Assembly (NCBI GenBank): GCA_026397725.1
Contig: JAPLUI010000261.1
Span: 1-64,000 of the forward strand
Origin: Verrucomicrobiota bacterium
Lineage (GTDB): Bacteria; Verrucomicrobiota; Verrucomicrobiia; Verrucomicrobiales; Akkermansiaceae
DNA length: 64,000 bases
Reading direction: 5' to 3'
Of the stretch, positions 35,208 through 43,616 are shown piece by piece. The notes beneath the pieces were generated by a model. That model did not search any database, was not told where the DNA came from, and worked only from the letters and a program-made list of their open reading frames with translations. Position 1 is the stretch's first letter. The number at the start of each line of letters is the position of its first letter. The translations under genes and the position numbers were made by a program.

Positions 35208-37439
35208 TCAGTTCCGCCGCACCCGGAAATACCGCTGCGGCTGGTTCTCGGTGGAGTAGGGCCGTTGGATGACCGCGCCGGTCCCGGCGATGCCGGTTTC
35301 CACGGTGGCCCAGGTGGCCAGGTCGGCCGATGCCTCCACGGTGTATGACCTGCCCTGTTCCGAGAGAAACCTGAACTCGATGGTGCCTGCCGTCTGGCTC
35401 GAAGCGGTCCGAGCCTTGAATCCGGGAACGCTGGCGGCGGAAAGCGGGTCTCCACCGAACTCCACCTCGGCCCCGTCAAGAAAGCCGTCGCCGTCAGTGT
35501 CGGCGAGTATTGGATTGGTGTGATAGAGGTTCACTTCCTCTCCGTCCTTCAAGCCGTCGCTGTCGGTGTCGGCCTTGGTGGGATCGGTCGCGAAGCCGAT
35601 TTCCAGAATGTAGCCGTCACGGGTGAAAGTGACCGTCCGATCATACCACTTGCCAAGTTCCGCACCACCGCCACCGCTGACCTCGGCATAGTCGAGAGTG
35701 TTTCCGGGTGCGGTGCTTGGGCGGGTTGTCGCCCAGTTGCTGAAGGTGAAGGGTTCACCGTTGACCCATGTCCATACTCCTTCCTTTGCCGCGTCGCTCG
35801 CGCCAATCCACAGGCCGACGAAATTGTCAGTCGCACCGGCACCCAGCGATTCCATGGCAGCCTTCCAACGGGCTTCAGTGGGGAAACACGCCAGTTCGCC
35901 ACGGCGGGCATGCGCAACGGCACGGGCTTGTGCCCATGTGAAAGTCCCGGCGACGATTGAGAAGCGACCGAGCCCGACTTCCCATCCGTCTGTGAGCCCG
36001 TCGCCGTCCGTGTCCGCCACGTTCGGGTCGGTGCCATACTCCACGATTTCTTGATAATTCGTGAGCCCGTCGCCGTCGTTGTCGTTGGTGTCGGGGGTGA
36101 AGTTCGCGGTGATGGCCTTGTCGGCATCCATCAGAACCGAAAGCGGGTTCGCATTGCCAGAAGCGCTGCCCGTCCAACCGGTGAAGACATAGCCGGGATC
36201 GGGTGTCGCGGTGAGGATGGCGGTGGTGTTATGGGCATAGTGCCCTGGGCCCGGCACTGTGCCATGGGGTGTGCCAATGGTTAGAACATGGTCGGTCGCA
36301 AACGTGATGTCCGCACCCATGGTCGTACCGCTGCCATTGGTGGCGGTGAGGCGGTAATGATAGGTTTGTCCCGGTAGCAAGCCGCTGATGCTCGCGCTCG
36401 CGTCCTGCGTGCTCATTCCATTGTCGGGGGAGAGCGTCGCGCCCGCCGTGCTGCCGTAAGAGGGTGTCAGGCCGTATTCAAACTGCGCGGTTGTCGTGAG
36501 TCCGTTTGGGTTCACCGTGCCTTGGAGGTTCGCGGATACCGCTGTGATTGCACTCGCGGCACCGGTGGTGACCAATGGCCTTCGTTCAGGGACACTGACA
36601 ACGCGGAAACCCACGGTGCGGTACTCCGCCGACGGGTCGCTGGCGGGGGAGATCGAGGAGGCCAGGAAGCTGTCCTGGCCATCCCAGGAGCCCCCGCGCA
36701 GCCCGCGCTCCGAGCCTGCGACGCCGTCATTCCATTCACGGGCATTCCCGCCCTGACCATGGGTGCCGTATGAACTCGCCGTGCCATAGCCGACGTCGGT
36801 TGGTCCGCCCAAGGCGGTATTGATGTAATTCGCATCCGCCGGGGTGATCGTGTTCCTCCCGTTGGGATAGAGCGAGTAGGTCGAAGTGGCACCGTTGTAA
36901 TACGCCGCCTTGTACCATTCGTTCAAGCTGGGGATGTAAACCGTGGCTCCGGGGTTCACCATGATGACGCCGCTGGTGGCACCGTTGAGCGTGTAGGCAC
37001 CCGTCTCCATGCTGCCGCTACCCTGCCCGTTGTGCATCCAATTGCAGAAGCGGGCCGCGTCAAACCACGTTACGAAAACCACCGGTCGGTTCGCGTAGCC
37101 GCTCGTCACGCTGTAAGTATAACTGCCACTGCTGCCGCTTCTGGTGATGCCGTAGCCAGCCATGCCCGTGTCGTAGCCGGCAATGCCCGAACAGTAAATC
37201 CCGGCGCTGTTGGAAGCGCCTTTGGCGTTGAGGAATTCCACGTATTGCGCGTTGGTCACCTCGTAGGTGCCGATCTTATAGGCGTGGTCAACCGTGCCGC
37301 GGCCGTTGCTGGGATCTGCCAAATTGTTGACGTTACCGATAGTCGTCCAGCTCATGCTGACCACGGCAAGCGCCGGAGTGGCGAGGATGATGGAGACCAG
37401 CGCGGCTGCCCCGATGATGAAGCGAGGTAGGGTTTTCAT
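35208..37439 (-). CDS. Secreted SUMF1/FGE-fold and C-type-lectin multidomain protein
   Basis: 743 aa from the ATG at 37439; the longer ORF start adds 17 residues before the signal peptide. After the signal (ending ATPALA) comes an FGE-type domain (about 25-270: YEVTNAQYVEFLN, VFVTWFDAARFCNWM, REWNDGV, RGLRGGSWDG, VGFRVVS). A fibronectin-III-like domain (about 275-370), an InlB-type repeat (PDPGYVFTGWTGSASG) and DNDGDG/DTDGDG units follow. Next is a C-type-lectin-like domain (about 500-610: TWAQARAVAHARRGELACF, WIGASD, EGVWTWVNGEPFTFSNW) and a last DTDGDG pair. The C-terminal module shared with its two neighbours ends the protein. Two CLec-fold domains in one chain suggest ligand or surface binding. 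First of the three leftward surface-protein genes. Confidence 0.78.
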   Translation of the reverse strand: MKTLPRFIIGAAALVSIILATPALAVVSMSWTTIGNVNNLADPSNGRGTVDHAYKIGTYEVTNAQYVEFLNAKGASNSAGIYCSGIAGYDTGMAGYGITRSGSSGSYTYSVTSGYANRPVVFVTWFDAARFCNWMHNGQGSGSMETGAYTLNGATSGVIMVNPGATVYIPSLNEWYKAAYYNGATSTYSLYPNGRNTITPADANYINTALGGPTDVGYGTASSYGTHGQGGNAREWNDGVAGSERGLRGGSWDGQDSFLASSISPASDPSAEYRTVGFRVVSVPERRPLVTTGAASAITAVSANLQGTVNPNGLTTTAQFEYGLTPSYGSTAGATLSPDNGMSTQDASASISGLLPGQTYHYRLTATNGSGTTMGADITFATDHVLTIGTPHGTVPGPGHYAHNTTAILTATPDPGYVFTGWTGSASGNANPLSVLMDADKAITANFTPDTNDNDGDGLTNYQEIVEYGTDPNVADTDGDGLTDGWEVGLGRFSIVAGTFTWAQARAVAHARRGELACFPTEARWKAAMESLGAGATDNFVGLWIGASDAAKEGVWTWVNGEPFTFSNWATTRPSTAPGNTLDYAEVSGGGGAELGKWYDRTVTFTRDGYILEIGFATDPTKADTDSDGLKDGEEVNLYHTNPILADTDGDGFLDGAEVEFGGDPLSAASVPGFKARTASSQTAGTIEFRFLSEQGRSYTVEASADLATWATVETGIAGTGAVIQRPYSTENQPQRYFRVRRN

Positions 37440-37694
37440 GGGCTCATGGGGATTCGATGGATACCCCACGTCCGGCGATGAGCAAGCCAATTCCGCCCGG
37501 CCCTTTTGCTAGGCGGATTCCCGTCGGACTGAGAGTTTCGGAAATCCTAATCAAGAAGTTGAGGTCGTTTTTCCGCCTTCCCATTAAAGCGACCCAGCCC
37601 GGAAGCGTCTGGCAACCGCGCCAACTGAGCATCGGTTGGCGGCATTTCTTCCTCGCAGAAGTCATTGATTCGGATTCCCTTTTGATGGGTTGAA

Positions 37695-38894
37695 TTAGTC
37701 AATTGGTGGAGGAATGGGTGTCGAGCGAGAGGCCAATGGCCTGATGTCCTGTCGGCGGGCGACAAGGCGCAGGTGAATGGTGAAGAAGCGTGATTCGTCG
37801 TGATCGATCTCGGTTGCGATGGTGAACCGCTGTTTGCTTTCCCCGGTCAGGCCGGTCGCGCCCGCGCTATGCCCCACATCAGGGAGTTCTGCGGCATGTA
37901 AGCCTATACACTCCTTTTCCGGCTTGAACGTGACCGAGATCAGCCCGTTTTCGGTATTCTTGGCGATTCCGGCGGCCCGCGCCGCCTCCGTTCCCACTTC
38001 AAAGAAGGTGAATCGCCCAGTATCGTGGACGGGACGGTCAACGGTGATTTCATCTCTTTCCCTGATCCTCCAAGTGCCCACATGAATCCCGTCGATGGCA
38101 ACTTCCGCATCACACGGAACCCGTCGATGGTTCTTGAGGTTCAGTGAATACTGGGTGTTGTGGCGCATCTCCACATAGCCGTTGCCCAGGTTGTTGCCTT
38201 CCGGGATGATTACTTCGAATTCGTTCGTGTTCATGGTTGGTTTGGGGTGATTGTCTGGGATTCCTTCCCGCAAAGGCGGAGTTTGCGAAGGCGGAACAGT
38301 GGTCGAGCGCGGAGTCGAAGGTTGGATATTCTCCGTTCCTTCCGACACGGGGCGACCCATTCCGGGCGGGGACGTGCTAACTTCATCGCCCTGTTGTCTG
38401 AACTTGAAGAGACCGATGATCCAGCCGATCAAGAAGGCCAGCACTCCAAAGACAAAGACGTCAAGCAGCCATAACGCAAGGGAATCGCCGTCCAATTTCC
38501 GAAAGAAGGACGGCAACAAGCTGATCGTCGTAATTGCGACTATCCATGCCGCCCATTTTCGACCCAAAGAGCCTGCGGAAATCGCTCCACGCCGTGGCCG
38601 AATAATCCAATAGAGTGCGTAGGCAGCGCCGAAGGTCACGGCCACGATAATCACACCACCAAGCCAGATCGTTGTCAAACCGGAACCGGCTAGCTCTCCG
38701 CGTCCCGTGTTGCCAGAGTTTGGGTATTGCGCCCAACGGTTGGGCGTGGCGGGCCAAGGTGCCTTGGCGATGATGGTGAAGGCTTTCTCGCCGGACTCTT
38801 CGAGATACCTTGAAGCGGCTTCACTGAGTAGCAGGCGGCGGACGTTGGGATGGGCTAACGGGTCGCTGCGGTCGGTTTCAATGGGTGCGTTCAT
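37695..38894 (-). CDS. Membrane protein with C-terminal beta-sandwich domain, function unknown
   Basis: 399 aa. The N-terminal ~70 residues are soluble. Three hydrophobic helices (about 76-97, 112-128 and 138-162) precede a Ser/Pro/Thr-rich linker (about 170-215). The C-terminal domain (about 220-350) has YVEMRHNTQYSLNLKNHRR, CDAEVAIDGIHVGTWRI and GRFTFFEVGTEAARAAGI...NGLISVTFKPE, a well-ordered beta-sandwich-type domain I recognise only as a widespread uncharacterised one. A strong intrinsic terminator ends 7 bp before the ATG, so the gene is separated from the replication operon; leaderless or attenuated expression, or a start further in, are possible. Codon usage is AT-richer than its neighbours. 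Confidence 0.55.
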   Translation of the reverse strand: MNAPIETDRSDPLAHPNVRRLLLSEAASRYLEESGEKAFTIIAKAPWPATPNRWAQYPNSGNTGRGELAGSGLTTIWLGGVIIVAVTFGAAYALYWIIRPRRGAISAGSLGRKWAAWIVAITTISLLPSFFRKLDGDSLALWLLDVFVFGVLAFLIGWIIGLFKFRQQGDEVSTSPPGMGRPVSEGTENIQPSTPRSTTVPPSQTPPLREGIPDNHPKPTMNTNEFEVIIPEGNNLGNGYVEMRHNTQYSLNLKNHRRVPCDAEVAIDGIHVGTWRIRERDEITVDRPVHDTGRFTFFEVGTEAARAAGIAKNTENGLISVTFKPEKECIGLHAAELPDVGHSAGATGLTGESKQRFTIATEIDHDESRFFTIHLRLVARRQDIRPLASRSTPIPPPID

Positions 38895-38900
38895 GGCTGG

Positions 38901-38921
38901 AAAAAACCATGCCGCGCATGG
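38901..38921 (-). terminator. Intrinsic terminator ending the replication operon
   Basis: On the minus strand CCATGC-GCG-GCATGG is followed by TTTTTT: a perfect 6-bp stem with a U-tract. It lies between the RepA-like ATPase gene and the membrane-protein gene. Confidence 0.65.
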
Positions 38922-38988
38922 GGACGGATGGTGTCTGGAGACCGCGCTGAGCGTAGCGAAAGGCGTGTGTCTTCAGACACGCCGTCCC
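38921..38988. repeat. Large imperfect inverted repeat
   Basis: Outer arms GGGACGG/CCGTCCC, then TGTCTGGAGAC against GTCTTCAGACA. A small CGCT/AGCG hairpin sits inside. It can form a ~25-bp interrupted stem and lies directly next to the terminator. Its style resembles dispersed intergenic hairpins, but no second copy was found here. Confidence 0.6.
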
Positions 38989-39099
38989 CCCCAAAAAACG
39001 GGGTTTGAAAAACCGTGCTAACCGTGTTGTTTCCCTTAGGCGACACGGTATGGTTTTCAGGGTCTTTTCCACCTCTCAAACGTTCGTTAGAAACCGTGT

Positions 39100-40200
39100 T
39101 CATGCGGCAAGGTTTGGCGGGGTTTGGCGCGGTTCGTCGGCAATGTCCGGCGAGTGGTAAAGGATGCGCTGTTTGTGCCTCGGGTCGGGAAATTCAAACA
39201 CCCGTTTCTTGGCCACAAGACTGGCGAGGCAGCGCCGGGCAATGCCCTCCGTGATCTCACACTCGGCGACGATGGCGGCGCGTGAAATCCCCTTGTCCGC
39301 CCCGTCGATGACTTCGAGAATACGGGTCGAGGTCGCGTCCGATTCCCCCCGTTCCACCTCCCCGGCGACTTCCACCGCGCAGGACGTGGCGGTCCACGCG
39401 AAGGAAACCAGCGGCAGCTTCTGAGTCCGCGGCCAGTCCCTTAGAACGGGGTCAAGAATGACGTAGTTCCCCTCGGGGTCCGGTCCCTTGTCGGTGGGAC
39501 GCAGCACAAGCAACGCATCGTAGAATCCGCCCTTGGCGCTCGCACCTCGGGCCGCGTCAACGGCGCTGCGGTCGGTCCCTCCGCCCTTGGCGGTGTGATC
39601 CGTGCAAACTAGCGTGCAGGCGGTGCGGGCGGTGAACGTCTGCAATTGCGTCAACTCCCGCCCGGTCCTGTCGTTGCTGTTTTCCTCGCTGAGCCATCCC
39701 GTCCGGTAAAGTGAATCGACTACGACCAGCCCATATCCCTCGGCTTCGACAAGGGCGGCGATTTCATCCACCCGCGGCAGCCTGGGCTCGCCGCGAAGGC
39801 ACTGGTAGAAAAACCCGTCCGGCCTATCCGGTGAGAGCAGGGACATGCGTTTCCTGAAGGTTCCTTGCTTCAGTTCGTAGTCGAGATACAAGACCTTGCG
39901 CCGATGGGTTGCCATGCCAAGGAACGGTTCGCCCGCGGCGACGGCGAGTGCCAGCGCCAGCGAAAACCATGTCTTGGCGGTCTTGGCGGCCCCCACCACG
40001 GTCGCCACCTCCCGCTCCCGCAGAAGTCCCTCGATGATAGGCGGGTCGGATAGGCCGGCGATTTCCGCGGGGTCGCATGTCCACCCGTCGCCACCATCGC
40101 AGACATTCCATTGGAACGGCGGTGGTGGGGCGGTGCCCGGTGATGGTCGATCCTCGTCGGATGCGAGCGGGGGCAGCGGTTGCGAGATTTGAAGGGTCAT
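39100..40200 (-). CDS. RepA-like/AAA_25 hexameric helicase-type ATPase
   Basis: 366 aa of the RecA-fold RepA/AAA_25 group. A lysine-rich P-loop variant GAAKTAKTW lies near residue 56 (these proteins typically have G-x-x-K-x-G/A-K-T/S). VLYLDYELKQGTFRKRM carries the Glu, LVVVDSLYR is Walker B, and CTDHTAKGGG with DAARGAS is the sensor region. The C-terminal ~80 residues form a winged-helix-like DNA-binding part (ISRAAIVAECEITEGIARRCLASL). Such ATPases serve as replicative helicases or loaders of plasmids and phages. Its start overlaps the primase stop by 4 nt. Confidence 0.75.
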   Translation of the reverse strand: MTLQISQPLPPLASDEDRPSPGTAPPPPFQWNVCDGGDGWTCDPAEIAGLSDPPIIEGLLREREVATVVGAAKTAKTWFSLALALAVAAGEPFLGMATHRRKVLYLDYELKQGTFRKRMSLLSPDRPDGFFYQCLRGEPRLPRVDEIAALVEAEGYGLVVVDSLYRTGWLSEENSNDRTGRELTQLQTFTARTACTLVCTDHTAKGGGTDRSAVDAARGASAKGGFYDALLVLRPTDKGPDPEGNYVILDPVLRDWPRTQKLPLVSFAWTATSCAVEVAGEVERGESDATSTRILEVIDGADKGISRAAIVAECEITEGIARRCLASLVAKKRVFEFPDPRHKQRILYHSPDIADEPRQTPPNLAA

Positions 40201-41162
40201 TTGGAAAACAGGTCGGTGGGTTGAATCATCTTGTGATTGTCCGTTAGGTCGGTTCCGCGCGGCAGGGTCACCACGTCAACCGTGCAGCCGAGGTGCCGGA
40301 AAACCTGGGTCCAGTGATCCCGCATTCCGTCGCCGGCGTGATCGGCATCGGGCACCATCCGAACGTGACGGCCGCGGATGAGTGCCGCGCATTCCGGCGA
40401 AATGATCTTGCAACCGGCTCCAAGCAGCGCGACGGGTTGCCATGAATGAATGCCACCGTGATCCCGGCGAAACCGGACATAGAGGTCCAGCGCCGTGAGC
40501 AGGTCGGTCGCACCTTCCACCACAAGCACGGACGTTTCCGGCAGTGCCGCTTCGAGCATGGCGGAGCCGGGTAGCCATGACTTGTCCACCCCGCGCAACT
40601 TGTAGGCTTTGGAATCTCCGAACGGCTTCCCATCGATGCGCCGGATTTCAGCGGCGCGGCGGGCGTGATCGGTGACGACGTAACACTTGATGCCGTCTGG
40701 CAAGCGGCAGAATCGGAGGATGCCGGCCGATACCATGACATGCGTGCTGGCATAGGTGAACCATCGCAGCTTGGCGAACGCGGTCCACGTTTCCTGTGTG
40801 CCCTCGACTAGCTCGGCTGGCCAAACTATCCGCCTCGCTCCCTCCGCCGTCTTGGCGGGCTTGCTGTGAGCACTGGCGGCGGTGTCAACTCCGATGCGGT
40901 CGGCCAGCCATTGCCTCACGTCCCGATGGTCCCCGCCGATGGCATGGCGGATGAACTCCACCACGTCCCCGCCCTCGTCCGTGCCGTGATCGGTCCATGC
41001 CCTGCCGTCGCTGTGGATGGAGAAGGATGGCGTTCGTTCGTCGCGAAACGGCGAGCGGCAGGATGCCTTCGGCTCGCCGGGTAGCTGGAGCATCGTCCAC
41101 GCATCGGCGATTGTGAATCGTTCCCGCGCTTCGGCAAATAGGTCCACAGGGCGGGAGGTCAT
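40197..41162 (-). CDS. DnaG-like primase with zinc-finger remnant and Toprim domain
   Basis: 321 aa. The N-terminal ~85 residues correspond to a CHC2-type primase zinc-finger domain (CRSPFRDERTPSFSIHSDGRAWTDHGTDEGGDVVEFI). The canonical Zn-binding set is degenerate: the first Cys is present, but His/Cys partners are replaced. A linker (about 95-170) precedes a Toprim fold with VLVVEGATDLLTAL (Glu) and MVPDADHAGDGM (DxD). It would synthesise RNA primers for element replication together with the ATPase gene it overlaps. It also overlaps the topoisomerase-like gene by 4 nt. Short compared with DnaG (about 600 aa), but normal for plasmid/phage primases. Confidence 0.72.
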   Translation of the reverse strand: MTSRPVDLFAEARERFTIADAWTMLQLPGEPKASCRSPFRDERTPSFSIHSDGRAWTDHGTDEGGDVVEFIRHAIGGDHRDVRQWLADRIGVDTAASAHSKPAKTAEGARRIVWPAELVEGTQETWTAFAKLRWFTYASTHVMVSAGILRFCRLPDGIKCYVVTDHARRAAEIRRIDGKPFGDSKAYKLRGVDKSWLPGSAMLEAALPETSVLVVEGATDLLTALDLYVRFRRDHGGIHSWQPVALLGAGCKIISPECAALIRGRHVRMVPDADHAGDGMRDHWTQVFRHLGCTVDVVTLPRGTDLTDNHKMIQPTDLFSK

Positions 41163-42742
41163 TGGTGGTCCTTTCTGAGTTCGGCCTCAAGCGGTTCTGA
41201 GATGATACTTAGATCGCAGACCGTGTATACGAATGCGGCTTCCCACGGCCCTCCCCGGTAGTGCTTGCTGGTGAGCGTCTTTTTGGTTTCCGCATGGAGC
41301 ATGTCGGGATCGGTGGCGTCGACAACGGCTTGTGCGAATGCGCGCACCCTGTCCGCAATCTCGTCGTCGAGTTCCTGGCGCATGATCCGGATTCGCTCTT
41401 CAAGGTCGGATGTCAGCCTTTCCGCGATACTCCCCCATGCCGACTCCCGCAATTTCGACATGAGACTTCCGGGCGTCGGCATGGCCTTCGGCACCTTTGC
41501 CCCTGTGAGTTTCCGCCTCAGCAGGTCTCTCATTTGATTCGTGGAGAGGTGGTTCAACTCAAAGCGCTTGTGACGGATGAAATCCTTCAGACCTTGATCC
41601 AAGTTTGATCCTTCCAGCCATTTCCGGTGCTTTTGCTCCGGCGTGTATGGCTCCGGCAGCAGGTTGAGAGCGTGCGCGTCTTCAAGGTCCAGACCTATCC
41701 GTTTGACCGATGGGATCGGATAGGGAAATCGCTCCGTGCCGTTGCGGATGGCCTCGCTGATTTGAAATCCGGCGATGTCGCAATCGGAAAATATGAAGAC
41801 CGGAAGTCCGGCGTCGGCGGCCCATTTGAGCGCTTGCTTCTCTGCGATTGTTCCTTGTCCCTTGGCCTCAATGAGAAAGAGGTCAAACTCGTTTTGAACC
41901 GGTCCTATGATCTCGCCGAACTGTTCTTTCTCGATAAAAAGGACGGCTGAGATTTTTTCCGTGTTTGGTTCAGACCGAATTAGGTTGCAAACTCCCACCG
42001 TGGAAAGTTGGATATTTTTTCTGCCGTCGTGCGGTTCGCTTGCCGATCCGCGTGCATCGTAGTTGATGACAGGCCAATGGTCGGTGTTGTTTTCCCTCCG
42101 GTATCTGGGCAGCAAATCCTGTGTGAAATAGCTGTCTTTGAGTTCTTCAACGGTTGGAAACCGATCCTTGATGAGCGAGCGGACGGAGTAAAAAGCCTGT
42201 CGCGCCGTGATCGTGTTCTTGAATCCATCGCTCGCATGGCGCACCGCATCGTCCACCACGGCGAAGACAGCGGTGGTGATCGTGATTTTCTCAGGCTTCT
42301 CCGGCTTCGCCGGTTTCTCCGCCTTCACCTCCGGCTCCGGCGCGTCGGCCCATTCATAAGCCGCCTTCGCCGCTTCCCTCACGGCCTTCTTGATGAGTTC
42401 CTCGAATGGCGAGAGGTCCGGTGCCTTGCCGTCGCTGGTCATGGGGAAGAATGACGACGTGACCTCAAGCGCGATCTCGTATTGCGCCTTTGGTGCCTTG
42501 CTTTCCAGAAAATCCAGCCCGCATCCCTCCAATCCGATATAGCCATCGCAGTAGCTCGCGCCGGGTTTTGAAAAACTCCAAGTGCGGTTCATCCACAGGC
42601 CGGCGACGTCCGCATCATGGTATGACACGCGGCGGCTTACGCTCACCCACGCTTCCACGGTGGCCGGCACAAGTCCGCCCCCGCCGATTGCCACCATGCC
42701 GGCGGCCACTGCATAGTGACCGCTGAGCGCATCCTCACCCAT
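41159..42742 (-). CDS. Topo VI transducer + Spo11/TopoVI-A-like protein (second half of a Topo VIII-like enzyme)
   Basis: 527 aa. Residues 1-135 match the transducer domain of type IIB topoisomerase B subunits, including ALEVTSSFFPMTSDGK with the switch-lysine position and the following long helix. About 165-245 is a winged-helix 5Y-CAP domain with TARQAFYSVR, whose Tyr (about 185) is the candidate DNA-cleaving residue. About 260-400 is Toprim: VLFIEKEQFG (Glu, about 270) and FSDCDIAGF (DxD, about 320). The ATG has no Shine-Dalgarno sequence, and the frame is open for seven codons upstream, meeting a CCC-TAA-G site at the end of the GHKL gene. It may therefore be made only as a frameshift fusion. 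It overlaps the primase gene by 4 nt. Confidence 0.72.
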   Translation of the reverse strand: MGEDALSGHYAVAAGMVAIGGGGLVPATVEAWVSVSRRVSYHDADVAGLWMNRTWSFSKPGASYCDGYIGLEGCGLDFLESKAPKAQYEIALEVTSSFFPMTSDGKAPDLSPFEELIKKAVREAAKAAYEWADAPEPEVKAEKPAKPEKPEKITITTAVFAVVDDAVRHASDGFKNTITARQAFYSVRSLIKDRFPTVEELKDSYFTQDLLPRYRRENNTDHWPVINYDARGSASEPHDGRKNIQLSTVGVCNLIRSEPNTEKISAVLFIEKEQFGEIIGPVQNEFDLFLIEAKGQGTIAEKQALKWAADAGLPVFIFSDCDIAGFQISEAIRNGTERFPYPIPSVKRIGLDLEDAHALNLLPEPYTPEQKHRKWLEGSNLDQGLKDFIRHKRFELNHLSTNQMRDLLRRKLTGAKVPKAMPTPGSLMSKLRESAWGSIAERLTSDLEERIRIMRQELDDEIADRVRAFAQAVVDATDPDMLHAETKKTLTSKHYRGGPWEAAFVYTVCDLSIISEPLEAELRKDHQ

Positions 42743-42760
42743 CCCCGGCAGGGTGGTGTT

Positions 42761-42767
42761 CTTAGGG
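42761..42767 (-). promoter_or_regulatory. Candidate +1 programmed frameshift site CCC-TAA-G
   Basis: The GHKL ORF ends ...CCA CCC TAA. Slipping the proline tRNA from CCC to CCT and skipping one base continues AAG AAC ACC ACC CTG CCG GGG into the ATG of the transducer/Spo11-like ORF. The slow stop codon in the A site and a CCC-T slip are classic +1 features. A one-base assembly error would look the same. Confidence 0.45.
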
Positions 42768-43613
42768 TGGTTTGTACTTTAGCTGGCCGTGCAGCTTCTT
42801 GATGCCTTCGTCGGGAACCTTGGCAAGCGGGATGTCGCGCCCGATCCCAACGCCGAATTGCGCGGCAAACTGCCGCTCGGTCAGATGGTTGCACTGGCGG
42901 GTGATATTCCGAAAGGCCATCATGCCGAATGCCCACGCGTTTGAAGGGCCGTCATGGATGGAACCTGGAACGAGCGTGGAATCCGCGATGACATCCTCGT
43001 CAACCTTGCCGTCGATCCTCACCCGGATTTCCGTTCCGGTGTCCCTCGGCGGTCCGGCCGGTTCCATGACGGTCTCGCCGATCTCGTCAAAGGTGAGCCG
43101 GAAGGCACCGTCACGGGACGCCACGGTCATTTGGCCATGCAGGGCGCGGACCGCCGCGCAAGCGACTCTCAGGCCATTGCCAAGCGCACCACGGCCCGCC
43201 CGTCGCCAGCGCTTGGTTGAGGTCATGGGGCGGCGGATGTTGAACAGGCGGCGGATGTCCTCTTTCGATATTCCCGGACCTTCGTCGGTGATGATGTGCT
43301 CGTCGGTCTCCTCGTCGTATCCATAGGATGCGCCCGGATAGTCGAAACTGTTGTCCACGATTTCCTTGATGCACAAGGTTGGAAGCTGGAACCATGTGCA
43401 ACCGGCCTTTCTGGTCAAACCGTCGGCGGTGAGAAATTCCTCGGTGTCGGAAACCTCGATCTCGGCGGGCCGGTGGTCCTTGATGGCGGTGGTGGCGGGG
43501 TCGAAAATCCGCTTGCCATTGGCGGGCGGGGTGGTAGGTTTCGGGCGTTCCTGATTCCTCCCCGCGCTCGCCCCCCCAAGGGCGGCCGGGGCTTTCTGTT
43601 GGGTGGCGCTCAT
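42762..43613 (-). CDS. GHKL ATPase, TopoVI-B-like (first half of a Topo VIII-like enzyme)
   Basis: 283-aa ATPase of the GHKL (gyrase/Hsp90/TopoVI-B) fold. After a Pro-rich 40-residue leader come the N-box CIKEIVDNSFDYPG (catalytic Glu 84, Mg-binding Asn 88), the G1 box TDEGPGIS (Asp 110), LFNIRRPMTSTKRWRRAGRGALGNGL with the G2 box (142-148), and later PRDTGTEIRVRI. The protein ends where the transducer domain should begin; that domain is at the start of the next ORF in the +1 frame. It follows the HTH gene by 3 bp. It powers strand passage if joined to, or assembled with, the Spo11-like half. Alone it would be a GHKL domain without its lever. Confidence 0.72.
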   Translation of the reverse strand: MSATQQKAPAALGGASAGRNQERPKPTTPPANGKRIFDPATTAIKDHRPAEIEVSDTEEFLTADGLTRKAGCTWFQLPTLCIKEIVDNSFDYPGASYGYDEETDEHIITDEGPGISKEDIRRLFNIRRPMTSTKRWRRAGRGALGNGLRVACAAVRALHGQMTVASRDGAFRLTFDEIGETVMEPAGPPRDTGTEIRVRIDGKVDEDVIADSTLVPGSIHDGPSNAWAFGMMAFRNITRQCNHLTERQFAAQFGVGIGRDIPLAKVPDEGIKKLHGQLKYKPP

Positions 43614-43616
43614 GGC

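Noticed and set aside
33389..37439. FGE- and C-type-lectin-domain genes as targets of a diversity-generating retroelement
   Set aside because: These folds are typical DGR targets, but no reverse transcriptase, no template repeat and no adenine-biased variable repeat was found in the window.
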